DNA of 64,000 nt from an uncultured Kiloniellaceae bacterium. Its GTDB lineage: Bacteria; Pseudomonadota; Alphaproteobacteria; Kiloniellales; Kiloniellaceae. The notes beneath the pieces were generated by a model. The model was not told the origin of the DNA and ran no database searches. It saw nothing but the letters and a program-made list of their open reading frames with translations. Location of the stretch: contig CANLSF010000001.1 of assembly GCA_947493695.1 (NCBI GenBank), positions 1,178,001-1,242,000 on the forward strand. The letters are read 5' to 3'. The position numbers and the translations under genes were made by a program. Below, one piece after another: positions 1-7,918 of the stretch. Each line of letters begins with the position of its first letter. Position 1 is the first letter of the stretch.

Positions 1-131
1 AGCAGAAGCTCCAGGTCGACGTCATCAGCCTGAGCGGTTCGAGGCGCATTCAAAGCAATCAGAATGAAGGAAGCTATAGAGGCAATACGTTTTAGAGACT
101 TGCGTTGACCTGGACGCCAATCGCTAATCAT
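1..131 (-). CDS. Secreted von Willebrand-A-like protein (DUF1194 type), N-terminal fragment
   Basis: Only the first 43 codons lie in the window; the gene runs off the left edge. The ATG at 131 overlaps the TGA of the upstream gene as ATGA, so the two are translationally coupled. The reading begins MISDWRPGQRKSLKRIASI, a basic stretch followed by a hydrophobic segment ending in APRTAQA, which looks like a signal peptide with a cleavage site after QA. The mature start, DDVDLELLL, resembles the first beta strand of DUF1194-type von Willebrand factor A domains, which usually continue into a DxSxS metal site outside this window. The secretion signal is visible; the family is inferred from a very short stretch. 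Confidence 0.55.
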   Translation of the reverse strand, partial: MISDWRPGQRKSLKRIASIASFILIALNAPRTAQADDVDLELL

Positions 132-619
132 TGCTCGAAAAGCTCGCTGACTTTGATGCCAATGGAAACGCCCGATGCCGTAACAACGTGAAGCTCCAAA
201 ATCAATGACTCTGCGGACCCCGGCTGCAGAGGTTTTTCGACAGCGATTGTCATGTTCTCAATTACCAGGGGCTGACTGGGTCGCAGTTTTGCGAGGTAGG
301 GGGTTGGTGGACCAGTTATGGGTTCATGTTCCAGCGTCTCACCGCTTTCCTTGTCGGTAAAATAGTAGGCCAGTCTGAACCCGGAGATGTCGAAGTTCTG
401 TGGATGGGCGCGATTGGGCTCAACCGAGATCCGCTCCACTTCGAGAACAAAGTCATGCTCGGTCTCTTTTAAAACACTGTGCCCTCGCAGCCAGACGCCC
501 CAACCACTGCCATAATTGTTGAGGTAAAGAGTCCCCATCTCCGCGCGCGCTGAAACCGTGGCGCCCAGAAACAGGCTTGCTGTCAGCAAAAAAGAAGCGA
601 AACGAAGACCTGGCCGCAT
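128..619 (-). CDS. Small secreted or periplasmic protein of unknown function
   Basis: A 163-residue protein with an N-terminal signal peptide (RFASFLLTASLFLGATVSARA, cleavage expected after residue 26). The mature part is beta-rich, with no cysteines and no motif I recognise; it has tyrosine/aspartate-rich strands and a proline-rich centre (EPITGPPTPY). The start at 619 is preceded by GGGAG about seven bases upstream, a good ribosome-binding site. It ends in ATGA overlap with the von Willebrand-A-like gene, so the two products probably work together in the periplasm or at the envelope. It lies 66 bases downstream of the catabolic operon that ends at 686 and may or may not share its transcript. 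Confidence 0.65.
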   Translation of the reverse strand: MRPGLRFASFLLTASLFLGATVSARAEMGTLYLNNYGSGWGVWLRGHSVLKETEHDFVLEVERISVEPNRAHPQNFDISGFRLAYYFTDKESGETLEHEPITGPPTPYLAKLRPSQPLVIENMTIAVEKPLQPGSAESLILELHVVTASGVSIGIKVSELFEQ

Positions 620-685
620 CTACTGCTCCCGATCTGGAGACTGTCGAGACTCCGACGTTAGCGAACTTCTGAGCTTGCCTTAGTT

Positions 686-2122
686 TTATCCAGCCGTCGA
701 GCGGCGGGTGCCGCCCATTACAAGTTTGAGGTTATGTCCAGACACAAGCTCAGCGGAGCGTTGACCTGCAATACGCCCTAGCGTGACGGCTGTCAGAAGC
801 CCGTTTCCTGACAGATAACCGTCGATCCTGGGACCTGAAACGCCACAGGCTGCGCCGCCGCCCGCAAAGAGGTTCGGCAGCTGCGATGCATCTTCCCGAA
901 GAACGCGTGCATCCGTGTCGATGCGCAAACCACCCTGTGTGTGAAACAGTGTTCCGGTCACCTTGACGGCGCGATAGGGTGGGACGAGAGGTTTGGTCTG
1001 GACGAAATTCCGGCCGAAGCGGTCTGTTGAGTTACTCGCTGTTTCGCCAATAGACTTGCTCAGTGCATCAAGGGGTAATCCCGTGACCTCAGCGAGCTCT
1101 TCGAGAGAATGCCCTTGGCGCAGCGCGCCTTGCCGTTCCGCATTTCTGTAGTCGTCAAAAGCCAGACCCAGATCATGCAGACGTTCATCAAAGATGTTCC
1201 AGGCAACGCCTTCAGGCTGTTGCAGAACATCAACCGCCTGTTCAGAGTATCCCCGGTGTTCGTTTGAAAAGCGCTCACCTGCGAGGTTGACCTGGATACC
1301 GCCTTCCATCATCAGCGCCCAGGTGATGAGGATTCCATGAGGGGTGGCGACAGACCCATGCCCCTGACAGGCGCTGAGATGCTGCGTCGCTGCGCCCAGC
1401 TCTATGCCCCAGATCAGCGCATCGCCCTGATTGCCTGCGTGGCCGAAATAGTCTGCGTCGGCCATCTCCGGGATGTATTTGCGGATCATTTCCGCATTCC
1501 CGCCATACCCGTTACACGCCAGAATCAGCGCTTCGCAGCCAATCTTTTCGACCGTCTCGTCCGGGCGTTTGATCTGCACGCCCGAGATGCGGCCGCTTTT
1601 GCTATCTGCATAAAGAGCGATGACCTGTGCATTGGTCATAACATCGATCCCGGCGGCTTGTGCCGCCGCCCCCAGATGATCGATCAGCGCCGCGCCGGTC
1701 TTTTCCCGGACCGAGTGCATGCGGTGGCGGCTGTGGCCGGGATAAAGAAAATCGTCGAGCACCACCCATTCCAGTCCGTGGCGGTCCGCGAGCCATTCGA
1801 GACAGGGGCCAGCATTCTGAGCAACAGACTCGACTATGGCGGGTTCGGCGTCTCCCCCTGCTTTTGCCTGAATGTCTCTGGCAAAGAGCTCGGGCGTATC
1901 CTTGACCTTAACGCAAGTCTGAAAGCGTGTGCCCGCCGCGGGGATCAATCCTGAAGACAGAGCGGTTGAACCGGACGGAACAGGGTCGCGTTCCAGCACC
2001 AAGACATCGGCACCGGCTTCCTTTGCCGACAGGGCTGCTGTCAGTCCGCATGCGCCGGAGCCGATGATCACGACCGGGAGCGTGACGGGAAAGTCGACAG
2101 CTTCAGAAGAAAGAATGGTCAC
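686..2122 (-). CDS. FAD-dependent dehydrogenase of the fumarate reductase/succinate dehydrogenase flavoprotein family
   Basis: A 478-residue soluble flavoprotein. Residues 17-45 carry the dinucleotide-binding motif (VVIIGSGACGLTAALSA, then a glutamate ending the second strand, LVLERD). A GSTALSSG segment follows, as in fumarate reductase-like flavoproteins where it contacts FAD, and the C-terminal FAD motif is seen in NLFAGGGAACGVSG and GYLSGNGLLTAV. Relatives reduce or oxidise the C=C bond of dicarboxylates (fumarate, urocanate, tricarballylate) or 3-ketosteroids. There is no signal peptide or heme domain, so it is probably cytoplasmic with an unknown electron partner. It starts with GTG six bases after the isochorismatase-like gene and is the last gene of the GntR-headed operon. 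Substrate is inferred only: a dicarboxylate-like intermediate of the same pathway. Confidence 0.8.
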   Translation of the reverse strand: MTILSSEAVDFPVTLPVVIIGSGACGLTAALSAKEAGADVLVLERDPVPSGSTALSSGLIPAAGTRFQTCVKVKDTPELFARDIQAKAGGDAEPAIVESVAQNAGPCLEWLADRHGLEWVVLDDFLYPGHSRHRMHSVREKTGAALIDHLGAAAQAAGIDVMTNAQVIALYADSKSGRISGVQIKRPDETVEKIGCEALILACNGYGGNAEMIRKYIPEMADADYFGHAGNQGDALIWGIELGAATQHLSACQGHGSVATPHGILITWALMMEGGIQVNLAGERFSNEHRGYSEQAVDVLQQPEGVAWNIFDERLHDLGLAFDDYRNAERQGALRQGHSLEELAEVTGLPLDALSKSIGETASNSTDRFGRNFVQTKPLVPPYRAVKVTGTLFHTQGGLRIDTDARVLREDASQLPNLFAGGGAACGVSGPRIDGYLSGNGLLTAVTLGRIAGQRSAELVSGHNLKLVMGGTRRSTAG

Positions 2123-2128
2123 GATGAA

Positions 2129-2731
2129 TTATTCCAGATGAGTCAGGAATTCGGCGCAGGTCTTGGTCTCCGCGATTCCCTTCATGCTTGCGATTGCGGT
2201 TTTATGGACAGATTCGTCAAAGGCGGCACAGCCGTCGCTCAGCACCGTCGTTTGGTAATCGCGCACATGCGCGTCGCGTAGGGTGGAGGCAACGCCGCCG
2301 TTGGTAACGATCCCCGCGAAGACCAGATGCTTGATGCCCGCACGACCAAGCACCCATTCGAGCCGGCTCATGTAGAATGCGGAGTAGGCCACTTTCTCCA
2401 CGGAGATATCCGCAGGCGCCAGACCGTCGATCAGGGCCTGCCCGAATGACCCCGGCGCGAAATCGCCCTTGCCCAGGAATGGCCGTAACTCCTGCAGATG
2501 CGGTGAGATAAAGGGCGCGCCGTTTTTTCCCGGCACCAGTGTGAACTGCGTCGAGACGATCCAGCCTCCCTTCGCGCGCATGGCGTCTGCAACGGGTTTC
2601 AGACGTGCGGGCAGCGCGGCGATGGCATCCGATTTTGCCCCACCGCGCGCATACGCCCCTTCAGGATGCAGGAAGTCGTTCTGCATATCGACCAGCAACA
2701 GGGCCGTTTGCCCGAGTTCAGGAACGCTCAT
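2129..2731 (-). CDS. Isochorismatase-family hydrolase lacking the nucleophilic cysteine
   Basis: A 200-residue protein with the isochorismatase/cysteine-hydrolase fold. Asp15 (LLLVDMQNDF) and Lys113 (SVEKVAYSAF) are the expected first two members of the catalytic triad. The third, normally Cys in a TNxCVxxT motif, is Gly146 here (AGIVTNGGVASTLRDA); the codon GGC at 2294-2296 is clear. Members without the cysteine include true isochorismatases, which use a different mechanism, so amide hydrolysis (as in N-carbamoylsarcosine or maleamate amidohydrolase) cannot be assumed. It starts one base after hyuA ends, a coupling that in creatinine-type pathways links a ring-opening HyuAB enzyme to a carbamoyl hydrolase. 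Family is certain; reaction is not. Confidence 0.8.
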   Translation of the reverse strand: MSVPELGQTALLLVDMQNDFLHPEGAYARGGAKSDAIAALPARLKPVADAMRAKGGWIVSTQFTLVPGKNGAPFISPHLQELRPFLGKGDFAPGSFGQALIDGLAPADISVEKVAYSAFYMSRLEWVLGRAGIKHLVFAGIVTNGGVASTLRDAHVRDYQTTVLSDGCAAFDESVHKTAIASMKGIAETKTCAEFLTHLE

Positions 2732-2732
2732 T

Positions 2733-4808
2733 TCAGCGATTTTCCTTTCGCGTGATCACCAGATTTCCGAAGCGGTCGACCCGCCCCTCGAGATCCGGAT
2801 CGATAAAGATCGTTGTATCAGGCTGCTCCAGGATTGCCGGACCGGGCACGATCGTCCCCTCCGGAAGGACAAGGCGCTCGTAAGTCGCTGCCTCATGCCA
2901 GCCGCCGTCAGCCCAGACCTGCCGGAATGCGGTTGCTTCGAGCGGCGTTCCTTGATCGGTCGTCGGCGCCAGGATCGAGAGATCAAACTTGGGACGTTTT
3001 CCAACCACAGTGACGCGCAGATTCATAATCCGTATCGCGATGCCTTCGAGCAGGCGGCCATAGGTCTGCCGGTATGTGGTTTCGAAAGCATCTCGAATGA
3101 TCTGAGCGGTGACACCGGTGGTGTTCCTGTCAAACGTGAGCGGAAGAGACACCCCGACCGTATGAGTCTGTCCCAGATAGTGCATATCCAGTTCGAAGAG
3201 ATATTCGACGCCTTCGAAAACCACATCAGCAGCATCCAGCAACGTCTGGCCTGCCGACGCGGTTTCGCTCATCTGCCGGTCCAGTGCGGGGATGTCGAGA
3301 TCCTCCAGCATTTGACTGATGGTCATCACCCGGTCATGGCGCATATCCGCGATGACACAGCCGAGCGCGCTGGTGACGCCTGGGTAGCGGGGAACCAGTG
3401 CGCTTTTAAGTCCGACATCTTTGATCAGGGCGCCGGTATGCAGCGCGCCGCCTCCGCCGAATGGCATGGCCGAGAAATTCTTCGGATCGTGTCCGCGCTC
3501 GACCGAGACCAGCCGGATGGCACCGGCCATCTTGGCGTTGGCGACGCGGATAATCGCTTCGGCAGCCGTCATGACATCGAGACCAAGCGGTTCGGCGACA
3601 TGTTTCAGGATTGCCGCCTTGGAGGCCTCGACATCGAGCCTGTCCAGTTTGCCGCCAATCGGCCGTTCGGCGTTGATCCTGCCCATCACCACATTGGCAT
3701 CGGTGACGGTCGGCCGGTCATTACCGAGGCCGTAGCACACCGGTCCGGGATCTGAGCCTGCACTTTCCGGCCCGACCTGCAGCAGGCCGCCGCGATCGAC
3801 CCAGGCGACGGAGCCACCGCCCGCGCCGATGGTGGTGATCTCGATCATCGGCGTGCGGATCACCATTCCGAAGTCGATGGAGGTCTGCGGGAACAGCGCG
3901 CTCTGCCCGTCCGCAATCAGGGACACGTCAAAGCTGGTGCCGCCCATGTCACAGGTGATCACGTTCGGAAAACCCGCCGAGCCTGCGATATGCGCTGCCG
4001 CGATCACGCCGGCTGCAGGGCCGGAGAGCGCGGTGCGAACCGGAAACCGCCGGGCGGTCTCGACTGCCATAACGCCGCCGTTTGACTGCACGATCAGAAC
4101 CTGCCCTGCGAAACCGCCGTCACGAAGGCCAGCTTCAAGGCGCTCGAGATAGCTGCCCACCGGTGGCTGTAGGTAGGCGTTCAGCGATGCGGTCGAGGCC
4201 CGCTCGAATTCCCGCACTTCGGGAAGGATCTCCGAGGAAGCGGTGACGTGTTCGCTCGGCCAGATGTCTCTGACGGCTTGCACGGCTCTGCGCTCGTTTT
4301 CATCGTTGGCGTAGGAGTTGATGAAGAAGACACAGACCGATTCCGCGCCTCGCTCGAGTAACACGCGGGCCGCTGTTTGCACCTCGCTCGGGTCGACCTG
4401 CTCCAACAGCGTACCGTCTGCAAGGACCCGCTCGTTGACCTCTACGCGCAGGTCTCGCGGGACGATGGGTTCGAATTTTCCCCATAGGCCCCAGGTTTGA
4501 GGCCTGTCCCGGCGGCGCATTTCAAGCACGTCGCGAAAGCCTTTCGTCGTGATGACGCCGCAGCGTGCGCCCTTGCGTTCCAGCAGGGCGTTGGTGCCGA
4601 CTGTTGTGCCGTGGACAATTGTTGAAATACCAGCCAGTTGATCGAGGCGCTGTTGAATACCGTTGCGAATACCATGTGACTGATCGCCCCGTGTCGTCGG
4701 TACCTTTGCAACATCGCAGGTGCCGTCCGCCTCGTTCAGGAAGAAGACATCGGTGTAGGTTCCGCCGACATCGACGCCGACCACGGTTTTGAGGCCCTGA
4801 CTGCTCAC
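2733..4808 (-). CDS. hyuA: Hydantoinase/oxoprolinase family protein, subunit A (ATP-binding)
   Basis: A 691-residue subunit, about the usual length. It opens with the actin-fold phosphate-binding motif VGVDVGGTYTDVFFL and has the matching second motif DMGGTSFDVSLI near residue 290, as in N-methylhydantoinase, 5-oxoprolinase and acetone/acetophenone carboxylase subunits. The family uses ATP to phosphorylate and open a cyclic amide, or to activate a ketone. Its GTG start at 4808 overlaps the TGA of hyuB, so the two subunits are coupled. Neighbouring genes (aconitase-like, C-C lyase, isochorismatase-like, FAD dehydrogenase) argue for breakdown of a ring compound to central metabolites; the actual substrate cannot be read from the sequence. 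Confidence 0.88.
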   Translation of the reverse strand: MSSQGLKTVVGVDVGGTYTDVFFLNEADGTCDVAKVPTTRGDQSHGIRNGIQQRLDQLAGISTIVHGTTVGTNALLERKGARCGVITTKGFRDVLEMRRRDRPQTWGLWGKFEPIVPRDLRVEVNERVLADGTLLEQVDPSEVQTAARVLLERGAESVCVFFINSYANDENERRAVQAVRDIWPSEHVTASSEILPEVREFERASTASLNAYLQPPVGSYLERLEAGLRDGGFAGQVLIVQSNGGVMAVETARRFPVRTALSGPAAGVIAAAHIAGSAGFPNVITCDMGGTSFDVSLIADGQSALFPQTSIDFGMVIRTPMIEITTIGAGGGSVAWVDRGGLLQVGPESAGSDPGPVCYGLGNDRPTVTDANVVMGRINAERPIGGKLDRLDVEASKAAILKHVAEPLGLDVMTAAEAIIRVANAKMAGAIRLVSVERGHDPKNFSAMPFGGGGALHTGALIKDVGLKSALVPRYPGVTSALGCVIADMRHDRVMTISQMLEDLDIPALDRQMSETASAGQTLLDAADVVFEGVEYLFELDMHYLGQTHTVGVSLPLTFDRNTTGVTAQIIRDAFETTYRQTYGRLLEGIAIRIMNLRVTVVGKRPKFDLSILAPTTDQGTPLEATAFRQVWADGGWHEAATYERLVLPEGTIVPGPAILEQPDTTIFIDPDLEGRVDRFGNLVITRKENR

Positions 4809-6544
4809 GAAACTTTCTCCCGGCGCAAAGCCTGGGTTGCAACCAAGTCAGGTTTGCCCTGATCGTCGACAATGCAGGCATAGTCTTCGCGCGCGGCTTC
4901 GGGACTGATGTAACCCAGACGCACATCTTCGCCGACGTCCTCGGGATTCCGTTCCAGGGCGGAGCCGTAACCACCGCCACCGGGTGTTTCCAGATGCAGC
5001 CGCTGTCCCCGTGTGAGTTTTATGCCGACCATTTTCGAGGCCATGGGTGGCGAATGCTCCCCGTCGTCCTGTTGGTATGTGAAAAGATTTTTTGCGCCGG
5101 GAGACCCGCCGGCCACGCCGGGCGGTGCAAATTTACCGCGCTCGCCAAACAGGAACACTTCGGCTTTTTCCTCCAGGAGTTCGAGTTCATATATCGCGCC
5201 GCAGCCGCCACGCTGTGCACCTACCCCACCGCTGTCCGGGCGCAGCGCCCACTGGGTAAAGCGCACGGGATAGGCCGCTTCCAGAATTTCCAGGGGCGGA
5301 ATGGTCGCGGTAGAGATCGGCGCATTGCCGTGGTTCAGGCCATCGCCTTCCGGATGGCCTCCATGTCCGCCGCCGAAGAAGGAAAACATGACCCAGCGGC
5401 GACCGTCCTTGCGGTGGCCTGCGAGGGAGAGGGCGTTGATGGTACCGTAGGCGCAACCGTTGGTGATGTCGGGGTTGGCTTGTGATAGGGCGACGAAGAT
5501 TACATCGATGACACGCAGAATGGTTTCCGTGTAACCGCCGACCGGCTTAGGGGCTTTCACACTCAGCAGGCTGTCTTCGGGGATTACGAAGTCTATGGGG
5601 TCGAGCACGCCTGCGTTGGCGGGAACGTCCTTGAAGATGTGCTTGAGCGCGACGTAGCAGGAGGCAACCGTGGTTGAACGCGCGATATTGACCGGCCCGG
5701 CGCAGGCGAGTGAGCTGCGGGAGAAGTCGAGGGTCATGCGTCCGTCCCGGATCTCCATATCAAGGGCGATCTTCAAGGGCTCGTCGGTGATCCCGTCGTT
5801 GTCCAGCCAGTCTTCCGCCGCGTAACGGCCTTCGGGCAGTTCCGAGATGAAACTGGACATCAGTTGTGCCGCCCGTTTGCGCAGCTCGATCAAGGTCTCG
5901 GAAATTGGCGCTTCGCCATATTCGTCGAGCAGCTTGTGCAGGCGCTGCACGCCAAGATCCAGCGCATTGAGCTGCCCGTTGAGGTCGCCGTAGAGGCTGC
6001 CGGGCAGACGCGAGTTGGCCTGCAGGATCGTGATGATGTCCTGCCGCAGCTCACCCCTGTCGTAGAGCTTGACCGGCGGAATCAGCATGCCTTCCTGAAA
6101 GCACTCGGTGGCCACCGGGTTGTAGTTTCCGGGCACATTGCCGCCGACATCGTGCCAGTGCCCCACCGACGCCAGATAGCAGAAGAGCTCGCCGTTTCGA
6201 TAGAAAGGCCGCACCAGCTTGAAGTCTGACAGATGGGTGCCGCCGTCGTAAGGGTCATTGAAGATGTAGACGTCGCCGTCCTGCGGCACCTCTCCTGCGG
6301 CGGCGGCTTTGTCGATCACAGCCTTCACGGCGAAGGACATGGCACCGACGAAGACCGGCAGGCCGCTCTTACCCTGAATCAGGGTATCGCCGCTTTTGGC
6401 GTCGTAGAGGCCATGACTGGCATCGTGGGCCTCGGCGATGATAGGATTGAAGGCCGAGCGGAACAGGGTGGCGTCCATCTCATCGGCGATCTGTTCCAGC
6501 CGGCCTTTCAACACCGAGAGTGTGACGGGATCAATTGCGGTCAT
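4805..6544 (-). CDS. hyuB: Hydantoinase/oxoprolinase family protein, subunit B
   Basis: A 579-residue subunit beginning MTAIDPVTLSVLKGRL, the normal family start. I chose the ATG at 6544 rather than 6604 because it sits about nine bases after GAGGG and matches family length; the longer frame overlaps the previous gene. Metal-binding motifs typical of HyuB are present: NDPYDGGTHLSD and VGHWHDVGG around residues 105-140, and a C-terminal glycine-rich LETPGGGGYGS. It forms a complex with HyuA, which phosphorylates the substrate while HyuB carries out the metal-dependent step. It begins four bases after the lyase gene and its stop overlaps the hyuA start. Confidence 0.88.
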   Translation of the reverse strand: MTAIDPVTLSVLKGRLEQIADEMDATLFRSAFNPIIAEAHDASHGLYDAKSGDTLIQGKSGLPVFVGAMSFAVKAVIDKAAAAGEVPQDGDVYIFNDPYDGGTHLSDFKLVRPFYRNGELFCYLASVGHWHDVGGNVPGNYNPVATECFQEGMLIPPVKLYDRGELRQDIITILQANSRLPGSLYGDLNGQLNALDLGVQRLHKLLDEYGEAPISETLIELRKRAAQLMSSFISELPEGRYAAEDWLDNDGITDEPLKIALDMEIRDGRMTLDFSRSSLACAGPVNIARSTTVASCYVALKHIFKDVPANAGVLDPIDFVIPEDSLLSVKAPKPVGGYTETILRVIDVIFVALSQANPDITNGCAYGTINALSLAGHRKDGRRWVMFSFFGGGHGGHPEGDGLNHGNAPISTATIPPLEILEAAYPVRFTQWALRPDSGGVGAQRGGCGAIYELELLEEKAEVFLFGERGKFAPPGVAGGSPGAKNLFTYQQDDGEHSPPMASKMVGIKLTRGQRLHLETPGGGGYGSALERNPEDVGEDVRLGYISPEAAREDYACIVDDQGKPDLVATQALRREKVS

Positions 6545-6548
6545 TTGC

Positions 6549-7418
6549 TCAACCCTCATATTTCTTGCTGCCGTCCAGGATTGCCTGGGTGCCGAGCAGA
6601 TCATTGAGCTGGGTGAAGTCGAGCATGTCGTCCCTGAAGGAAGCCGTCGTTCCTTCCTGTTGAAGCGTTCCGAAATAGGCGTTCATAGTCTTGGCAATGG
6701 CCCGGACCAGACCGCCCGGAAAGATCACCAGCTTGAACCCGATCTCCGCGAGCTGCCCGGCGGGCATAATGGGTGTCTTGCCGCCCTCGACCATATTGGC
6801 CATGACGGGCAGGCGTCCGGCGAATTGAGCGATCACACGGCGCATGTCTTCTTCGGTCTTAACTGCCTCGACAAAAAGCATGTCCGCGCCTGCTTCCACG
6901 TAGGCTTCGCTGCGCTCCAGGGCCGCATCGAGGCCCTCGACGGTCACTGCGTCCGTGCGGGCGATGATAACGGTGTCGGAATCCGTACGGCTGTCGGTGG
7001 CGGCTTTGATCTTGCCGCTCATTTCACCGATGGAGACAAGTTTTTTTCCGTCCAGATGCCCGCAGCGTTTCGGCAACTGCTGGTCTTCGAGCTGGATCGC
7101 ACTGGCGCCGTTACGCTCAAAGACCCGGACCGTGCGCTGAACATTCAGGGCGTTTCCGAACCCGGCGTCACCGTCGACGACAATCGGCAACTCCACTCGC
7201 TCACGGATCCGTCCGATGACGCCCGCGACTTCCTCCATACCGACCAATCCGATATCCGGACTGCCGAGCCGTGTATAGGAAATTGAAGCGCCGGAGAGGT
7301 AGAGTGTTTCGAAGCCTGCACGCTCCGCCATCATGGCGCCGAAGGCATCGTATATGCCAGGTGCAACGACGATGCCGTCGCCCGACAGTTGTTGCCTGAG
7401 CCGATTTTGCGGCGTCAT
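6549..7418 (-). CDS. Isocitrate lyase/PEP mutase superfamily C-C lyase (2-methylisocitrate or 2,3-dimethylmalate lyase-like)
   Basis: A 289-residue TIM-barrel enzyme. Asp82 and Asp84 (VVDGDAGFGN), Glu111 (IQLEDQQ) and Cys119 in KRCGH are the metal ligands and catalytic cysteine of true lyases; PEP mutases lack the KxCGH cysteine. Such enzymes cleave a substituted malate or isocitrate into pyruvate or glyoxylate plus a shorter acid. Its start overlaps the stop of the small aconitase-like subunit. A two-subunit hydratase of that family followed by a lyase of this family is the arrangement used by dimethylmaleate hydratase and dimethylmalate lyase of Eubacterium barkeri nicotinate fermentation, and resembles methylcitrate-type chemistry. 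That makes a 2-alkylmalate a plausible substrate; this is inference. Confidence 0.82.
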   Translation of the reverse strand: MTPQNRLRQQLSGDGIVVAPGIYDAFGAMMAERAGFETLYLSGASISYTRLGSPDIGLVGMEEVAGVIGRIRERVELPIVVDGDAGFGNALNVQRTVRVFERNGASAIQLEDQQLPKRCGHLDGKKLVSIGEMSGKIKAATDSRTDSDTVIIARTDAVTVEGLDAALERSEAYVEAGADMLFVEAVKTEEDMRRVIAQFAGRLPVMANMVEGGKTPIMPAGQLAEIGFKLVIFPGGLVRAIAKTMNAYFGTLQQEGTTASFRDDMLDFTQLNDLLGTQAILDGSKKYEG

Positions 7419-7918
7419 AAAGCTTTCCTCAGTGTTTTTTCGAGATGGGGAATCAGCCCGCCCGCCGAGACTATGGCGGCGAGGTGTTCCGGAACTTTTT
7501 CGCAGGCCAGCACCTCACCTGTGGTCTCATTGGTGATGCGTCCGGCCAGCGGGTCGACTGAGATATTGTGATCTTTTTCGATGCGGTCGATATCGTCCGA
7601 CACTAGGGCATAGAGTCCCAGATTGAAGGCGTTTCGGTAGAAGATGCCACCGAAGGATCTTGCGATGACGGCGGTGACGCCCAGCATGCGTAGGACCTGC
7701 GCGGCCTGCTCGCGGCTTGAGCCGATGCCGAAGTTTTTGCCGGCGACCAGAACGTCACCGTCTCTGACCTGCCCGGCAAATCCAGGGTCAATCGCTTCCA
7801 GACAGTGAACTGCAAGATCCTCCATCGAGCCCTTCATGTAGGTACCGGGGGCAAGCAGATCCGTGTCTACGCCATCGCCGTATTTCCAGATCCGTCTAGC
7901 AGTCAGACGCGTCTTCAT
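7415..7918 (-). CDS. Aconitase-family small subunit (LeuD/dimethylmaleate hydratase type)
   Basis: A 167-residue swivel-domain protein of the short type-2 LeuD/homoaconitase size. It has KYGDGVDTDLLAPGTYM near the N-terminus, equivalent to the FGDNVDTD motif, and the substrate-specificity loop with NFGIGSSREQAAQ around residues 60-75, then ARSFGGIFYRNAFNLGL. It pairs with the iron-sulfur large subunit encoded just upstream with an ATGA overlap. The genuine leucine pathway enzyme is unlikely because no leuA or leuB neighbours are present and the operon is otherwise catabolic. Confidence 0.85.
   Translation of the reverse strand: MKTRLTARRIWKYGDGVDTDLLAPGTYMKGSMEDLAVHCLEAIDPGFAGQVRDGDVLVAGKNFGIGSSREQAAQVLRMLGVTAVIARSFGGIFYRNAFNLGLYALVSDDIDRIEKDHNISVDPLAGRITNETTGEVLACEKVPEHLAAIVSAGGLIPHLEKTLRKAL

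Noticed and set aside
1337-1954. 205-codon plus-strand open frame opposite the FAD dehydrogenase
   Set aside because: It is antisense to a gene with clear FAD motifs, shows no domain and reflects GC-rich codon structure.
2469-3755. 428-codon plus-strand open frame across the isochorismatase-like and hyuA genes
   Set aside because: It crosses two well-supported genes on the other strand, has no family motif and no ribosome-binding site.
2129-4808. Reading HyuAB plus the isochorismatase-like protein as a creatinine/N-methylhydantoin pathway
   Set aside because: The would-be N-carbamoylsarcosine hydrolase lacks its catalytic cysteine, and the hydratase and lyase genes have no place in that route.
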